DNA of 64,000 nt from Lenzites betulinus (taxonomy: Eukaryota > Basidiomycota > Agaricomycetes > Polyporales > Polyporaceae), in assembly GCA_022264855.1 (NCBI GenBank), contig JABYQU010000031.1, positions 62,001 through 126,000 of the forward strand, in the 5' to 3' direction. Position numbers and translations under genes: made by a program. Shown here piece by piece: positions 35,406 through 46,495 of the stretch; positions within the stretch are counted from its first letter, which is position 1, and each line of letters begins with the position of its first letter. Under the pieces are notes generated by a model. The model made no database searches, was not told where the DNA came from, and was given only the letters and a program-made list of their open reading frames with translations.

Positions 35406-36985
35406 GAGAACTTCAATGGACAAAACCTCGTCGGAGAACTACACCAATGTCAGAACGATAGTAAGGAGTGGCAGTTGCAGACGTACGATAGGAAATTGCG
35501 TCTACTGACAGTGTCCTATCAATTAGTGATTGTATAAACGAGCTGCAGCAATCAGCCATTAGCATCGGAGTGCCTGTTCGTCATAGAAGTCCATAAAGTC
35601 TCACGAGAAGTAAACTATTTGGAGGTCTTCACGGGTATATGGCTATACGAATAAGCACTGCGCGCAGAAGGATACTAGGTTGGTTGGGGCATGACCGGTA
35701 ACCCAGGGCCACGTACCTAGCGACACACCGCACGTTCAAGGGGAAGAAGGCAACCGGCTCCACGCTTTTTAAACGCAACGCAACGAGGCATTACAGAAGT
35801 AACGCAGCCGGTCAGAGACGGAAACGCATGTAAAACGCTCACTATACGGACGTTCGCGAAACCACGTGTTGAGCATATGTCGCGTCTCTAGATTGCTTCG
35901 GAAGGAACCTCGTGTGAACGGTCGATAGCTACTGCGCCGCTGGATCCACGCTTCTTACGCTTGAGGTGCGGCACCGCAAGATGTGTGCGCAATGTAAAAG
36001 ACAAGACGCTGCGGCTTCGATATCGTCAGCGGGCGCCGTGGCTGCGTAAAGTAAATTACAAAACATGCGCGGATAAAAGACATACCTTTGTTAGCGTAGA
36101 TTAATGCATGGGGCGACTTTGAAGATATTGAGGCGGGGACTGATACTTCCACGAATCGAACCACGTGCAAACAGCCTACAATATGTTAGAATTCCCGCTC
36201 GTCGAAACGAGCACCCGAAGAACTCGTGCATGGAAGGCCAGTGAATTTCGCGCGCAATTCGGGCGTTGGATCACAAGTAGCTGGCTATGGGTACTGCACA
36301 TCCTCGCTGAAGCTGAGCCATGTCGAGCCTTTGAACATTTCACTGCGCCTCGCACTCAGGGTGACCACATTCGGCGTCGCGTAGACGGATGAAGATCCCG
36401 GGTCCGCCGATACATGCGCGAGATGATGGCCGCGCCGCAGCTGGTCGATGGGGAGACGGGCGAGAAGGGACCTGTCGCCACCGAGACCGCGGACATGCGG
36501 ACACGAACCCTATACCACGCGGACGCCGCGGTGAGGGAAGTTAATCCCAGCTGGCACATAGAGGGTCCCTATGAACTGGCTGAGCGTGTTTTCCCTCCCG
36601 GAAGAGTCCAGCCGCGTGTGGCCGCTTCGGCATGGACGGAGCCGTGCAGAATGGGCGGTAAGTCAGATACATCTTAGAGGATGGTCGGCGAGAGCTGGCC
36701 TGCGTACTGCTCTCGTCGATCATCCCCTCGCCGAGACGAAACAACAACAGCGTTGTGACGACAGTGAGGCCCGAGAGTGGCATGCGAGATCCAGGCAATG
36801 TGTAATATTTATAAAAATACTGAAAGAGACGGGTCAAAAACTATATTGAGACAGAATAGCAGGTAGACGAACGGATGATCCTTCCACATGAAGCCCGCAG
36901 CGGCGACATCAATATTGAGGCGTAGGCCCCCGACGGCAAAGGGCAGCTTCTCATGCACCTGACAGGCCCGGCGTCGTTTATAGCC
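35406..36985. other. Intergenic, no supported gene
   Basis: About 1.6 kb with short, unconvincing frames on both strands. On the minus strand near 35890-35990 a short open stretch reads HLAVPHLKRKKRGSSGAVAI before a stop; it could be a terminal exon of something decayed, but I find no upstream partner. A B-box-like GGTTCGATTC on the minus strand near 36142-36151 does not fold as a tRNA. Confidence 0.4.
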
Positions 36986-37315
36986 CTACTGAAACATGCG
37001 GCGCACAATTTCGTCGTGCGCCTGCGCCTCGGCGAGCGGGAGCAGCGTGTACTCGTATTGCGAGAAGCCGGGGACCGCGGAGCAGCCCAGTTCAACGCGG
37101 CGGCCGTCGTCCATTTTGCGGATGTCCCGTCGTGTGATGGGGGCTTCTTTTGCGGAGGACGACAGGAGGTTGCGTGTGAACATCCTGGATTTCGTTTTGG
37201 GAGGGGGCGACCGGAGCTGCTTGTGTTCGGCTGACTTGGAGGGGACGGGGAGAGCGGAGGCGTCGAATTGCACTTTGGGCGCGGCGGTAGAGGACGTGGT
37301 GGAGAAGGACGGCAT
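36986..37315 (-). CDS. Small hypothetical protein, 109 residues
   Basis: An intact frame from ATG 37315 to 36986: MPSFSTTSSTAAPKVQFDAS at the start, a basic middle (PPPKTKSRMFTRNLLSSSAK) and a more ordered C-terminal half (ITRRDIRKMDDGRRVELGCS, then VPGFSQYEYTLLPLAEAQAH). The shift from Ser/Thr/Pro-rich to ordered sequence, and GC use like the neighbours, favour a real gene, but no family is recognised. No membrane segment or signal peptide. Confidence 0.5.
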   Translation of the reverse strand: MPSFSTTSSTAAPKVQFDASALPVPSKSAEHKQLRSPPPKTKSRMFTRNLLSSSAKEAPITRRDIRKMDDGRRVELGCSAVPGFSQYEYTLLPLAEAQAHDEIVRRMFQ

Positions 37316-37685
37316 GGTGGGTGTATGGGGGTGATTTGTGGAACGGTAGATTGGCTCGTGGTGGCTCGGTGACAGCGTTGGCAGGGAGCCGAAAACGACG
37401 GCGGCGGACCTGTGTACTCGGGGGCTGACCGTCAGTTACACAACCCCATCGGAACCGGCGACATTGCCTAGTCAGCCTCACTCTGGACAAACTGAAGTAG
37501 CCATGGTTGCAGGCAGCTCCGAAGAGGTCCTTGATGAGTCGGCTCACCTCGCATTATATTAAAATACTCTCGAAGCAGAAATGTCAACTACGTGCTCTAT
37601 CATACCAATGTCAGCCGCGTGGGGGGTATACATAGGCGGTCTGTAAAACGACGAGACTGGAAGGCACTCCAGACACCGAGACGTG
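37316..37685. other. Intergenic, no gene seen
   Basis: About 370 bp between the small hypothetical gene and the MED21 stop, likely the promoter of the former and the 3' flank of the latter. Confidence 0.35.
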
Positions 37686-38335
37686 TCAGCCAGCCTCATC
37701 TTTTACAATGTCCGGCTCGTCCAGCATATTCCTCAGCACATCACATATTTGTGCGTGGAGATTTTCTAAATGGGGCGTGAAATGTTCAGCAGGCAGGTGT
37801 AGGACACACCACTCGTCACACTTACTTGCACGGTTCACGGCTCGGATGTACTCGGCATTTGCGAGAGCCATCTCCTGCTCGAGTGCTTGTAATCGTTCGA
37901 CCTAGACGTCGTACAGTGAGATGCGCGGGGCGAGACAGACGGCGGTGGCCATACCTGCTCCTCTTCTGGGTCAGGCTCGGGGAGAGACTGGATCAAGTAC
38001 TCGACCTGCTTTGCCTTCACAATGAGGTCGGTCACGAGCTCCTTTTTGTTCGCTGGACGGCAGAGGCTCTGTTTAGCCCGACGCGGGGCGCAGGTGTACG
38101 TGTCTGACCTTCGAACGCGTCCGGCGCGTCGTACTTGTCCGGATTACGCGCCTTTGTGACGGGGACGTCGTGGCTGACCTGCACAAAGTTGGCGCGGGAG
38201 GTGAGGTAGGCAATGGTGCTGGACATGATCGTCATCAACTGCGAGAGGAGAGAGGGGTGAGCGTGCGAGGCGGGGGGACCGGGGCAGGGGGCGGACTTGT
38301 TGAATCTCATCTTGTAGTTGAGTGATGCGGTCCAT
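37686..38335 (-). CDS. MED21: Mediator subunit MED21 (SRB7)
   Basis: Five exons (from 38335 to 38297, 38109-38238, 37955-38052, 37826-37901, 37686-37765) give about 140 residues. The start MDRITQLQDEIQQ is the family's standard opening; a Met seven codons upstream (38356) is in frame but less likely. Then LMTIMSSTIAYLTSRANFVQ, the conserved first helices, DAFEANKKELVTDLIVKAKQ with VEYLIQSLPEP, the middle signature, and a coiled coil VERLQALEQEMALANAEYI. The last exon, NLHAQICDVLRNMLDEP, closes the coiled coil. Med21 pairs with Med7 at the hinge of Mediator's middle module. Skipping the last intron also leaves an open frame to the same stop, so an intron-retained form is possible. Head-to-head with RTF2. 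Confidence 0.9.
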
Positions 38336-38356
38336 ATGAGACAGTTCCTGCAGCAT

Positions 38357-38580
38357 GACGCTGCTATGGGGGTGCAAGACAGACGATGCTGGCCGGGGAG
38401 GAGAGGGCAGACATAGACAGCGCGGGGAGCCAGAGCGAGAACAAGTCCGCGTCCGAGCCACCGCGGAACAACACTCTTAGACGCCCGCCCTCCAGTACCC
38501 GGCTTAGTCAGCACACAGCGCTGCTTGCTCTCCCCGTCCACCTTCGCGACTTCGCGCCTGACCACCACACCTCTGCAGCC
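38357..38580. promoter_or_regulatory. Divergent promoter, MED21 / RTF2
   Basis: About 220-245 bp between starts. The interval is GC-rich and I see no TATA box. Confidence 0.45.
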
Positions 38581-39719
38581 ATGGGTAATGATGGAGGAAG
38601 CATCCCCGACCGGCGCGACCTTGTGCGCACAAAGGCAAAGGTACGCGCGCTCAGCGACTGTGGCTGAAGCTTGCTCGCTCACAACACCAGGCTGAGCAAG
38701 CAGACAAAGCTAACCAGGTTCGCGCGGTCTGGTTCTTCTGTGCCCTTTCCAAGGTGTGTAGCCACGTTCCCATGCGCGGCCTCCTTACTCATCTACTCGC
38801 CAGCGTCCATTGCAGGAGCCCATCGTCTCCTGTCCACTAGGCAAGCTCTACAACAAGGATGCACTACTCGAATTCCTCCTGGATCGACAGTCCTTCGGAG
38901 ACGGCGAGGAAATCTGTGGGCACATCCGCGCAATGAAGGTACGCCGTCTCTCCCACCCTGTCTGCTGTCCAACTAACGCTGCCCAGGATGTCAAAACCCT
39001 GAAGCTCACCCCGAATCCCACCAAGGCCTCGCCGGCCGCCGGCTCCTCCGACTCCTCCCCCGCCCGCGCGCCCTTCGTGTGCCCGCTCAACTTCAAGGAG
39101 ATGAACGGCGTGCAGCCGTTCGTCTACCTCTCCACCTGCGGCTGCGTCTTCTCCCAGGGCGGCCTGAAAGCCGTCTCCGGCACCGCTTCGTCCAAGACCC
39201 CGCCTGCGGAGGGACAGGGCAAGGACGGAGAGACGAGCGCAGACACGGAGCAGAGCAAGAACCTCGACCTCTGTCCACAATGCGGCGCAAAGTACGACCG
39301 CTCCACACACGTGTTCATGCTGAACCCACCGCCCGAGGTCGAGGAACAGATGCGTGCTGCGATGGAGGCGCGCCGTGCCGCTGAGCCAGTGAAGACCAAG
39401 GGCAAGGGCAAGAAGCGCAAGGCTGCTGCAGGCGCGGATGCCGCCGCTGAGCCCCCAGCGAAGAAGGCTGCGCATTTGCCGACGACGAACTCGAGTGTCA
39501 CTGCGGCCACAAGGGCGGTGACGGAGAGCCTCGCGCAGGAGGAAGCGAAGCGGAAAGCAGGCATGAGCGATGCTGTAAAGTCTCTCTACGCGTCGAAAGA
39601 CGGGCCAAAGAAGAAAGAGACGTTCATGACGATGGGTACCTTCACGAGAGTGAGTACATGCTGTTCCAATATTTTGGATCCGCGACGATGCTCATGATGC
39701 GTCTCTGCAGTATGCTTGA
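38581..39719 (+). CDS. RTF2: RTF2, replication termination factor 2 family
   Basis: Five exons (38581-38640, 38691-38753, 38804-38938, 38987-39649, 39711-39719) join to 309 residues. MGNDGGSIPDRRDLVRTKAK is the canonical start. The RING-like, cysteine-poor U-box-type region follows: VRAVWFFCALSKRPLQEPIV, SCPLGKLYNKDALLEFLLDR, then APFVCPLNFKEMNGVQPFVY, LSTCGCVFSQGGLKAVS and LCPQCGAKYDRSTHVFMLNP. The tail is Lys/Ala-rich and nuclear-looking (KGKGKKRKAAAG) and ends FTRYA, from a 9-nt last exon. Fission yeast Rtf2 stabilises stalled forks at the RTS1 barrier and has links to splicing. The gene looks intact. Confidence 0.93.
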
Positions 39720-41881
39720 TAGATTCGCGGCGTGCAGTGGTGTTTCGGACCGTTTTTGCGGATGTTCAGGCTATGTATCGTTGTATTGATATCGTGTGTA
39801 ACCATACTTACAGTAATTCCACCGCCAATCTCTCCTTCGGTGTCAGTGCGCTTCTCTAGGTTCCATTCATCAACACATCTGTCCGGGGTAGAACGCCGGA
39901 ATGTAGTTCGTGTCTGGGGCGTAAGATCCGCCCCGTTTTTGAGCGGTACCGGTCTGCGGCAAAACTGTGTCTTCGATCGCAGCAGCACACTTGACGCTGT
40001 ATTATCAAGTGCGCTCAATATCGGCCCTCCCTTTTGTCACCATCTTCCGTCTTCATCGCAAGTACCCGAATAATTATGGCATCTGCCGCTAGAAGCACCC
40101 ATGGTACGATTAGGCGAAAATCAGGTCTAACCGTTGATCGTCCTGCCACTATCACCGGTAGGACGTCGTGGAGTTTGCTCCCACAATAGGGACAGTCGAC
40201 ACCCTGGTTACGCTGAGGCTCGCGGACCTGGGATGCAGAAATGGAAGGCCATGTCTGTTACTGGACGATCGAGCAAATCGCCATGTCCACAGTGTGTAGC
40301 AGGTTCTGATGCACTTAAAGTTCGCGGATGAACCTCTGAAATTCACATAGCGGCTGATCCTTCCCATAACCCCTTCCACACTAGACAGCTGTTGGACATC
40401 GTAGCATCGGCGGCGCCCCTGGCCGACCCCAGCCCACATCGCGATCCGCGGCGTTGTCCACACAAGCAGCCTGAGGTGCCGCAAACGACAGGCATAATAT
40501 ATTCTACACGATAAAGTAGCGGTCGTGCAATCGTATAGCGTCGGGCCCGTCGAACGGAGCCGCGCGCTGATCATAAGTACTCCTACCTAATGTAAGTTGT
40601 CTAATCGTATACAGCCCCGCCTGCACATAACAGCAAGTAATACCTCCGCCGCCTCTGCGTCTACCACGTGACCCACCCAGGCAGGCAGGCACGCGCCCCG
40701 TCCCCGGTCCCGCCGCCCCCTTTCGCGCGCCAACGTCACTGCCAACCTGGAAGAGACAGCGGCGCCGGGACCGAGCGCAGGGGACAGGGCCGCTCCCACG
40801 CCGGCAGGAGATCGAGCGGGCGGGACGCCGGTAGGTCACCGGCCCCAGGCGAGGCGGCGTTCGTCTGGGGTCGACGGCTGCGGCTGCTGCTGCGGGTGGA
40901 TGGCGGCAGGCGGGAAGTCGAACGCAGGAAGGGTCGAGCGGGGGGGAGTGGTAATTCGGGAGCGTCTTCTGCTCTATCGCGCGGGATCGCAGGCGGAGAT
41001 AGACGAGAACGCGCCCTTCGACGACAGAGGCGACGGGTTCCAGGCATGGCGAAGCAGAGCAGAACGTAGCGGGTAACCTAATCAGTCAGTGATATCTCGT
41101 ACAGCCGCCATAGCTATAGACGGCGTGGTATATCCTCAGAAACAATATGCGCGGGCGGGTGGTCGATGGGGGGAGAGAGTCCAGAAATAGCGGCTGCGGG
41201 GATAACGTGAAAATGTACAACAACCTGAACGAGCGCGGGCAGAGCAGAGCAGCTTGCAATGTGAACGGTGAACGAGACACGAGAAACACGGAGGGCACGA
41301 CCATCGAGACCGTCTCTGGCGGCGGCCCGCGGTGGCCCCCGGTATGAACGTCTGAATCCTTGGCGGTACGCCCAGGGAAGGTGGCGGAATGGCGGCGGCG
41401 GGCCCCGAGAGTTGCGGGGGCAGAGAGCGGAGATTGGGCAGGCCTGAGGCGGGTCGGGTCGTACGTGTGGCCTTTTGCGGAAGCCGCCTGGTGGAGGGCG
41501 TGAGCGCTATGCGGTGGCCGCTCGATGTGGATGTGTCGGACGGTGTTTCTCCTCGTCCCTTCGTGGCTCACTCGCGTAGTACCCCCTAGAAACGGCGAAA
41601 CTGTCAGCTCACTCTCTCGACGAACAGCACAGTCAGGCGCAGAGTGCGGCGCGCGGAGGACGCAGATTTCAGGTGTATGAAACGATAACTCTGATAACCC
41701 CGTTCGCCCGTCCGTCCGTGCGACCGCCCCGCGGGCGGCGCGCGCTGATCAGCCGCATCTGCCACCGCGCCGCGCCAGGACAGGCCAGCCACGACCAGCC
41801 GACGCGCCCTCTAACAGCGCAGCGCGCCGGAACACGCCCGGAAGCCACGAAGCCAGCGGGAAGCCTGCGCGGAAAAGGCAC
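39720..41881. other. 2.1-kb gene-free interval
   Basis: GC-rich in the right half (about 40630-41860) with several overlapping open frames on both strands, as expected by chance in such DNA. None has a recognisable domain or clean intron structure. It holds the 3' flanks of RTF2 and the UNC93-like gene, which converge here. A non-coding RNA cannot be excluded. Confidence 0.4.
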
Positions 41882-43939
41882 TCACAGCGTCTCGTCGGTG
41901 TCCTCGGACGTGTCCTTCACACGCATGTGGATCATGGGGAGCGCGAAGACGAGGCCCGCGACGAGGAGGACCCATGTCGAGATGAAGATGTTCATGAACC
42001 TGCGTCGCGCGGATGTGAGCAGCTCCGCGCGGTATGAGGGGGGGGGGGACGGGGAGGGCTGGGCTTACGGGAGCTTCACTGCGTCTGCGCGCCATATGCC
42101 CGCTGCGCCTGCGCTCTGGAGCGACTTGTCTGTAGCACATTCGAGAGAGCGGCCGTGTGGGGGCGGGATAATCACATGGGCACACGAGCAGCGTCAGCGA
42201 GCGTGCAAAACGGGCGAAGATCAAGGCACACGCACAGAAGCCAGAGAAGTTCGCGAGCTTCGCCGGGTCATTTGACATCGCGCCCATGAACCAGTACGCC
42301 GTCGTCTGCCACATCGCGTCCAGCAGGCCGCAGAATATGTAGAACCACAGCCGGCTGACGTATGGCCGCTGGTGGATGTCGATCTTGTCGCTCACCGTGT
42401 CCCGGGTGTAGTCTCTGTGTGTCAGCGGCTCAGCGGCGCATTGACACTCGAGCGTGGTTGGGTACGGACCTTTGGTAGAAGAACGCCCAGATGTGGACGA
42501 CAAAGACCATGACCATTAGCACGCACCAGCCCGAGAAGGCGCGGAATCGACGCGAGAGCCCGCGCTGGTCGAGCAGGAAGCCGATGCTGACCGAGCCCAC
42601 GATCTGCGACAGCCAGTAGACGAGGTTGTTGAGCGCCCTGGCGCGGATCGTGAACAGCGCGCCGTTGTAGTCGCTGAACTCTGCACAGCCCACGTCAGCA
42701 CCACGGCTGTGTGGGGATGCATGCCGGCACTTACGCCATGTGTAGAACCAGTTGCTCGCGAAGAACATGGGGAACAGAAGGATGATGGACGGGTCGGTGC
42801 GGAGCGTGTACCACAGGCCGTAGAACTCGGTCTTCCAGGACGGATGGCGGGGGGTGACGACGCGGGTCCCGTCGGAGCGGATCATCTTGCGGGGGTCCGC
42901 CATGAGAAGGGGGATGAGGACGCCGATGCCGGTGAGAACGAGGAAACCAATCTGCGGCGGGGGATTGCATCAGGCCTCCGTCACGGCGGCGGCGGGGAGG
43001 GGGCTGTACGTACGTATGTGCCATTGGAGACTGGTGCGTCCGATGGCGACCGGAGAACGTACGAGAGAACGGGTCAGCAACGCGCACGCACGCTGGGCGA
43101 AGAAGGTTCCGCGCGGGGCTCACCGGAATTGGACTGCGGGCGGCAAAGGGTGTGAGCGAGGCCGGGGCAGGGCGGTGCGCGAGCACTTACGGTGTTGTGG
43201 AAGTTGTTCCCGAGGGAGACGGCGGCGCCGACGACGCCGCCGAGGTTGAAGATGGACCAGAAGATGCCGATGAACTTGCCCTTCTGGTCCTCGGTCGGGT
43301 ACGCGAGCATGAGCGAGCCCTGCGCGGTCCAGAGGAGGCCGGCGCAGATGCCGAGGACCGCGCCTGCGCCGATGACGAAGCCGCCCGCGTCGCGGTGGAT
43401 GTTGTACGCGCTGCGCACATCTGTCAGAACGTGCGCAAGTAGGCATGGGCGCGGACATACAGGTATGAGCCGATGTAGAGGGCGTAGCCCGTCGAGCCGA
43501 TGAGGAGGGTGAGGCGCGAGCCGAGGACGTTGTTGATCGACCCCGCGAAGAAGGCGGCGACGGCAAAGGTGGCGTAGAGGGCGGAGTTCGCGTTCGAGTT
43601 CGTGGTAGAGTCGAGCTGGCCGCCGCCGCCGAGGCCGGTGAGGGCGTTGAAGAGGCCGGGGCCCATGAAGCAGACGAAGCCGAGGAACCAGACCTGGACG
43701 ACGGGGTTGTAGTACACGCCCTTGAGGCCGGTGTACTGGGCGTAGCGCTCGGCGGTGGGGTGGACGATGCTCGCGCCGTCGGAGGCGTCGTCGCCGTAGC
43801 CGTACGCGCCGCCGTCGCGGGGGGCGCGGCTGCTGTGGCTGTCGTGGGCGGACTCTGTGTGGCTGCCGCTCGCGTTCGCGGGGATCGCGTAGAGCTCGTG
43901 CTCTTTCGCGCCGCGCGCGCGCTCGATCATGCGGGACAT
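41882..43939 (-). CDS. UNC93-like major facilitator superfamily membrane protein
   Basis: Multi-exon gene starting MSRMIERARGAKEHELYAIP at 43939; the last exon ends DTSEDTDETL at 41882. After a roughly 55-residue cytoplasmic leader, YYNPVVQVWFLGFVCFMGPG and LFNALTGLGGGGQLDSTTNS form the family's first membrane span and loop, followed by ALYATFAVAAFFAGSINNVL and LTLLIGSTGYALYIGSYL. Later spans include GAGAVLGICAGLLWTAQGSL, SLMLAYPTEDQKGKFIGIFW and the closing FMNIFISTWVLLVAGLVFAL. About 11-12 spans can be counted. Fungal UNC93-like (DUF895) proteins are common; their cargo is unknown. Exon joins in the middle (42.4-43.1 kb) are approximate. Confidence 0.88.
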
Positions 43940-45057
43940 GCTGCTCGCGGAAGTAAATGCTTAAATCGCGCGGTGCGCGTGGCACAGCACGGTGGGCACT
44001 GGGTCGTAAGAAAGGCGAGAAAGAGGGGAAGGAGAGACAGGACGCGCGCGAGGCGCACGGGCGCTGTGGGGAGAGGGGGAGGGGGAGAAGGAGGGGCTTC
44101 TTGCGGGGAGTGTATTGGAGATATATGTATCGCGGACGTCGCGAACCTAGTCGAGGCGGGATCAGCGCCAGAGACAGCGTCAGAGTCAGGAGACTGGCCT
44201 CTCACACTAGCCCATCCCCGCACCGCCCTCCGACTCGCTCGCCCACCGCAATCCTCGGCTTTGCGTCCATCGAGATCAGGCACCCCGCTCGCCCACGCAC
44301 CTCTCCGCTCGCCCGTCCGCCGTCCTCCCATCCGACTCGGAGCCCCCCCGGTCCTCGTCCTTCCGCTCCGAAGCCCGTCTTTATGAACGGCCCCACGCGT
44401 GACCGATTCAGCTGCTCGTCCTCGAGGCCCTCGCTTAGGCCCCAGAACCCCGGCAGGTGCCGTGGCTGTCTGCGCCCGGCCGCAGCACTCTCAGTCTCAG
44501 TCTGACGGCATTCCCCGCGGGCCGCGACAGACGCAGGCACACCGCGTCTACGCTAAATACTAATGGAGCACCGGCGCACTTGCCTGAAACCCGTCGTTGG
44601 CACTGTGTACTGTTGTCAGAGCGAAAACTGCTATCGAGTGCACTCCTCACCGATAGAGCTCCAGACCCCAGATAGCGCTGGATCATCGCTGCGTAACAGC
44701 GCAGCACTCGCACTCCCAGCCTCGCAATAGCCCATCACCGTTCATTCAAAGCAGCGACGCAGCAGGGGGTTACATCAATGTGCGAGTGTATAAAGTCGTA
44801 AGGTAGAATCATCAACAGCGCAAAAGACAGGGACGAAAGAATGTTCTTCGGGTTCGCGGCCAGCCAAACCTCGCACTTCTACAGTATGTACTGCGTACGC
44901 AAGTCTAGCCAACAACGAAGGGGAGATAGAGAGAAACCGAGTGTGGAGATCATACGAGGGTGTCCCGCAAACGACATACAAAGACCCGGCGCCCAGCAAG
45001 GCGCGAGCTTCGGCACGCCAGCAGGGCGCACGGCGCGTAGATACGGCACGCGCCCGT
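43940..45057. other. Intergenic, UNC93-like promoter and YOP1 3' flank
   Basis: About 1.1 kb. The part at 44200-44380 is CT-rich and probably the promoter of the UNC93-like gene. Both strands have chance frames in high-GC sequence and I support none. Confidence 0.4.
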
Positions 45058-45814
45058 TTACTCCGACCCGACGCGCTGGCGGAGCCCGTCAGCGGTCACC
45101 GTCGGCTCAGACTGGGTCGGCGCGAGCGAGCTCGCCTTGCCGTGGACGTTGACGAAGATCGGGCGCACGACGGTGCCGTAGAGCGTTTGCGCACCCTGGG
45201 GAGCCGAAGCACACGACGTCAGCACAGGTTATGACGCAGAGACACGCGGCAGTGCAGACGCCCGCGGAAAAGGAGATACGCACGCGGAACTGGGGGAGCT
45301 GGAGCCAGAGGATGAAGGTGCTCTTGAAGGCAAAGTACCAGGGGAAGTAGTAGAGGACGATGCGGAGGGCGAAGCTCTCGAGGAAGTTGAAGAAGCCGAA
45401 GACGACCCAGTACGTCAACCACTGGATGTCATCCTGGTTGCCGGGGCTCTCGAGGGCCTTGACGGAGAGGAAGGCGGGGAGGGCCCAGCCGACGAGGTTG
45501 GAGACGGGGGAGGCAAACGCGTTGATGCTGTGGAAGACAGCGAGGAGGACGACGGTGCCGAGGAAGGCGTAGCTCTTGGGCACCTGGGTGCGCTGCTCGA
45601 AGGAGTTGAGGAGCGGGTACTTGGAGAGCTGGCACGCGAGTCGTGTGATTAACGCAAATTTCACGCGGAAAACGCACATCGTGCCGCGCAGGGGCAGCGC
45701 GGACGCGCACGGGGAGACACACACCTCCTTGTCGAGCTGGTTGACGTAGTAGTTTGCCTTGTCCTGGGCCTGGATGAAGGCGGGGTGTTGCTGTACTTTT
45801 TGAGTGGCGGACAT
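45058..45814 (-). CDS. YOP1: YOP1, reticulon-like ER-shaping protein (TB2/DP1/HVA22 family)
   Basis: Starts MSATQKVQQHPAFIQAQDKA at 45814. After an intron comes LSKYPLLNSFEQRTQVPKSY, then the family core: two hairpin membrane segments (AFLGTVVLLAVFHSINAF; NLVGWALPAFLSVKALESPG), then DDIQWLTYWVVFGFFNFLES and RIVLYYFPWYFAFKSTFILW, and a last exon GAQTLYGTVVRPIFVNVHGK. This W-L-x-Y-W-V-V block is diagnostic. About 190 residues, as in yeast. Yop1 bends ER tubules with the reticulons. It stands head-to-head with OST5. Confidence 0.95.
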
Positions 45815-46055
45815 CTGGGCGACGACGGGCGCTGTGAGCACGGCGGACGACGGGGAGGGGCCGCGGGGGGCTGCGGGTACACACCTTGGTCGTGCTGGGT
45901 GTCGTGAGGGGGGTGGTGGTCGGGAGAGAGAGAGGTGGAGGGCGGGAGGGAGGAGCGAGCCGGGTTGATATGGGCTTTGATGACGCGTGTTTGTCGGTGC
46001 CACGAGTACGTCAGGCTCCTGCTCCCTCCTTCGAGTCCTCCTCATCCACTCATCC
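45815..46055. promoter_or_regulatory. Divergent promoter, YOP1 / OST5
   Basis: 241 bp between the two starts. It has a purine-rich run around 45905-45955 and no TATA box. Confidence 0.45.
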
Positions 46056-46399
46056 ATGGCGAGCTACGGCGACATACAGGCACGTACTACTCTCTTATCG
46101 CCCGCCGCCTGCTCACTCTCCCCAGGCGCTGCACCGCGCGACTCCCGCATACGCTCCCTACGTCCCCACCGCCCTCCTCCCCTACCTCGCCTTCGCCCTC
46201 CTCGCCGCCACCTTCGCCCTCGCCTTCTACTTCTCCACGTCAGTCCTACCCTTTCGTCCGTCTGCGCTCGTGCTCACGCCCCCGCAGCCTCCCCAAGGAC
46301 AGGCTCCCTGTGCGCGAGGTCGCAGTCGCCTCCACCGCGTCCCTTCTCGGCGGCTTTGGCGTCGTAGCCATGTTCTGCACCGCCGGCGTATACGTGTAG
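46056..46399 (+). CDS. OST5: OST5, small subunit of oligosaccharyltransferase
   Basis: Three exons (46056-46079, 46126-46238, 46288-46399) give 82 residues, matching the roughly 86-residue family size. It has a short head (MASYGDIQALHRATPAYAPY), a first span (LPYLAFALLAATFALAFYF), a short basic loop (STLPKDRLPVREV) and a second span, ending CTAGVYV. The terminal GVYV is shared with yeast Ost5, which supports the call despite its small size. Intron 1 starts with GC (CAG|GCACGT), not GT: the GT-based alternatives put exon 2 out of frame. Ost5 belongs to the Ost1/Ost5 subcomplex that N-glycosylates proteins in the ER. Two short exons and the GC donor could cause it to be missed by automatic callers. 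Confidence 0.88.
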
Positions 46400-46495
46400 C
46401 AATCCTATAGCCTCTCCGCCCACAGCCGCCCACACGCGAGACACGACATGATGTGATAAGACATGCAGCACACACGCTCCCTAGCTGCACCCTGC

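Noticed and set aside
34638..35537. 299-codon open frame on the plus strand
   Set aside because: It lies antisense to the second HET gene and reads as Arg/Pro/Val-rich shadow sequence.
36135..36165. B-box-like GGTTCGATTC on the minus strand, possible tRNA
   Set aside because: The T-stem would need CGTGG to pair with CGTGG, which it cannot, and no A-box or acceptor stem lies at the right distance.
40630..41600. Open frames of 100-160 codons in the GC-rich interval after RTF2
   Set aside because: They overlap on both strands, are Arg/Gly/Ala-rich as expected from GC content and show no splice-consistent extension or family match.
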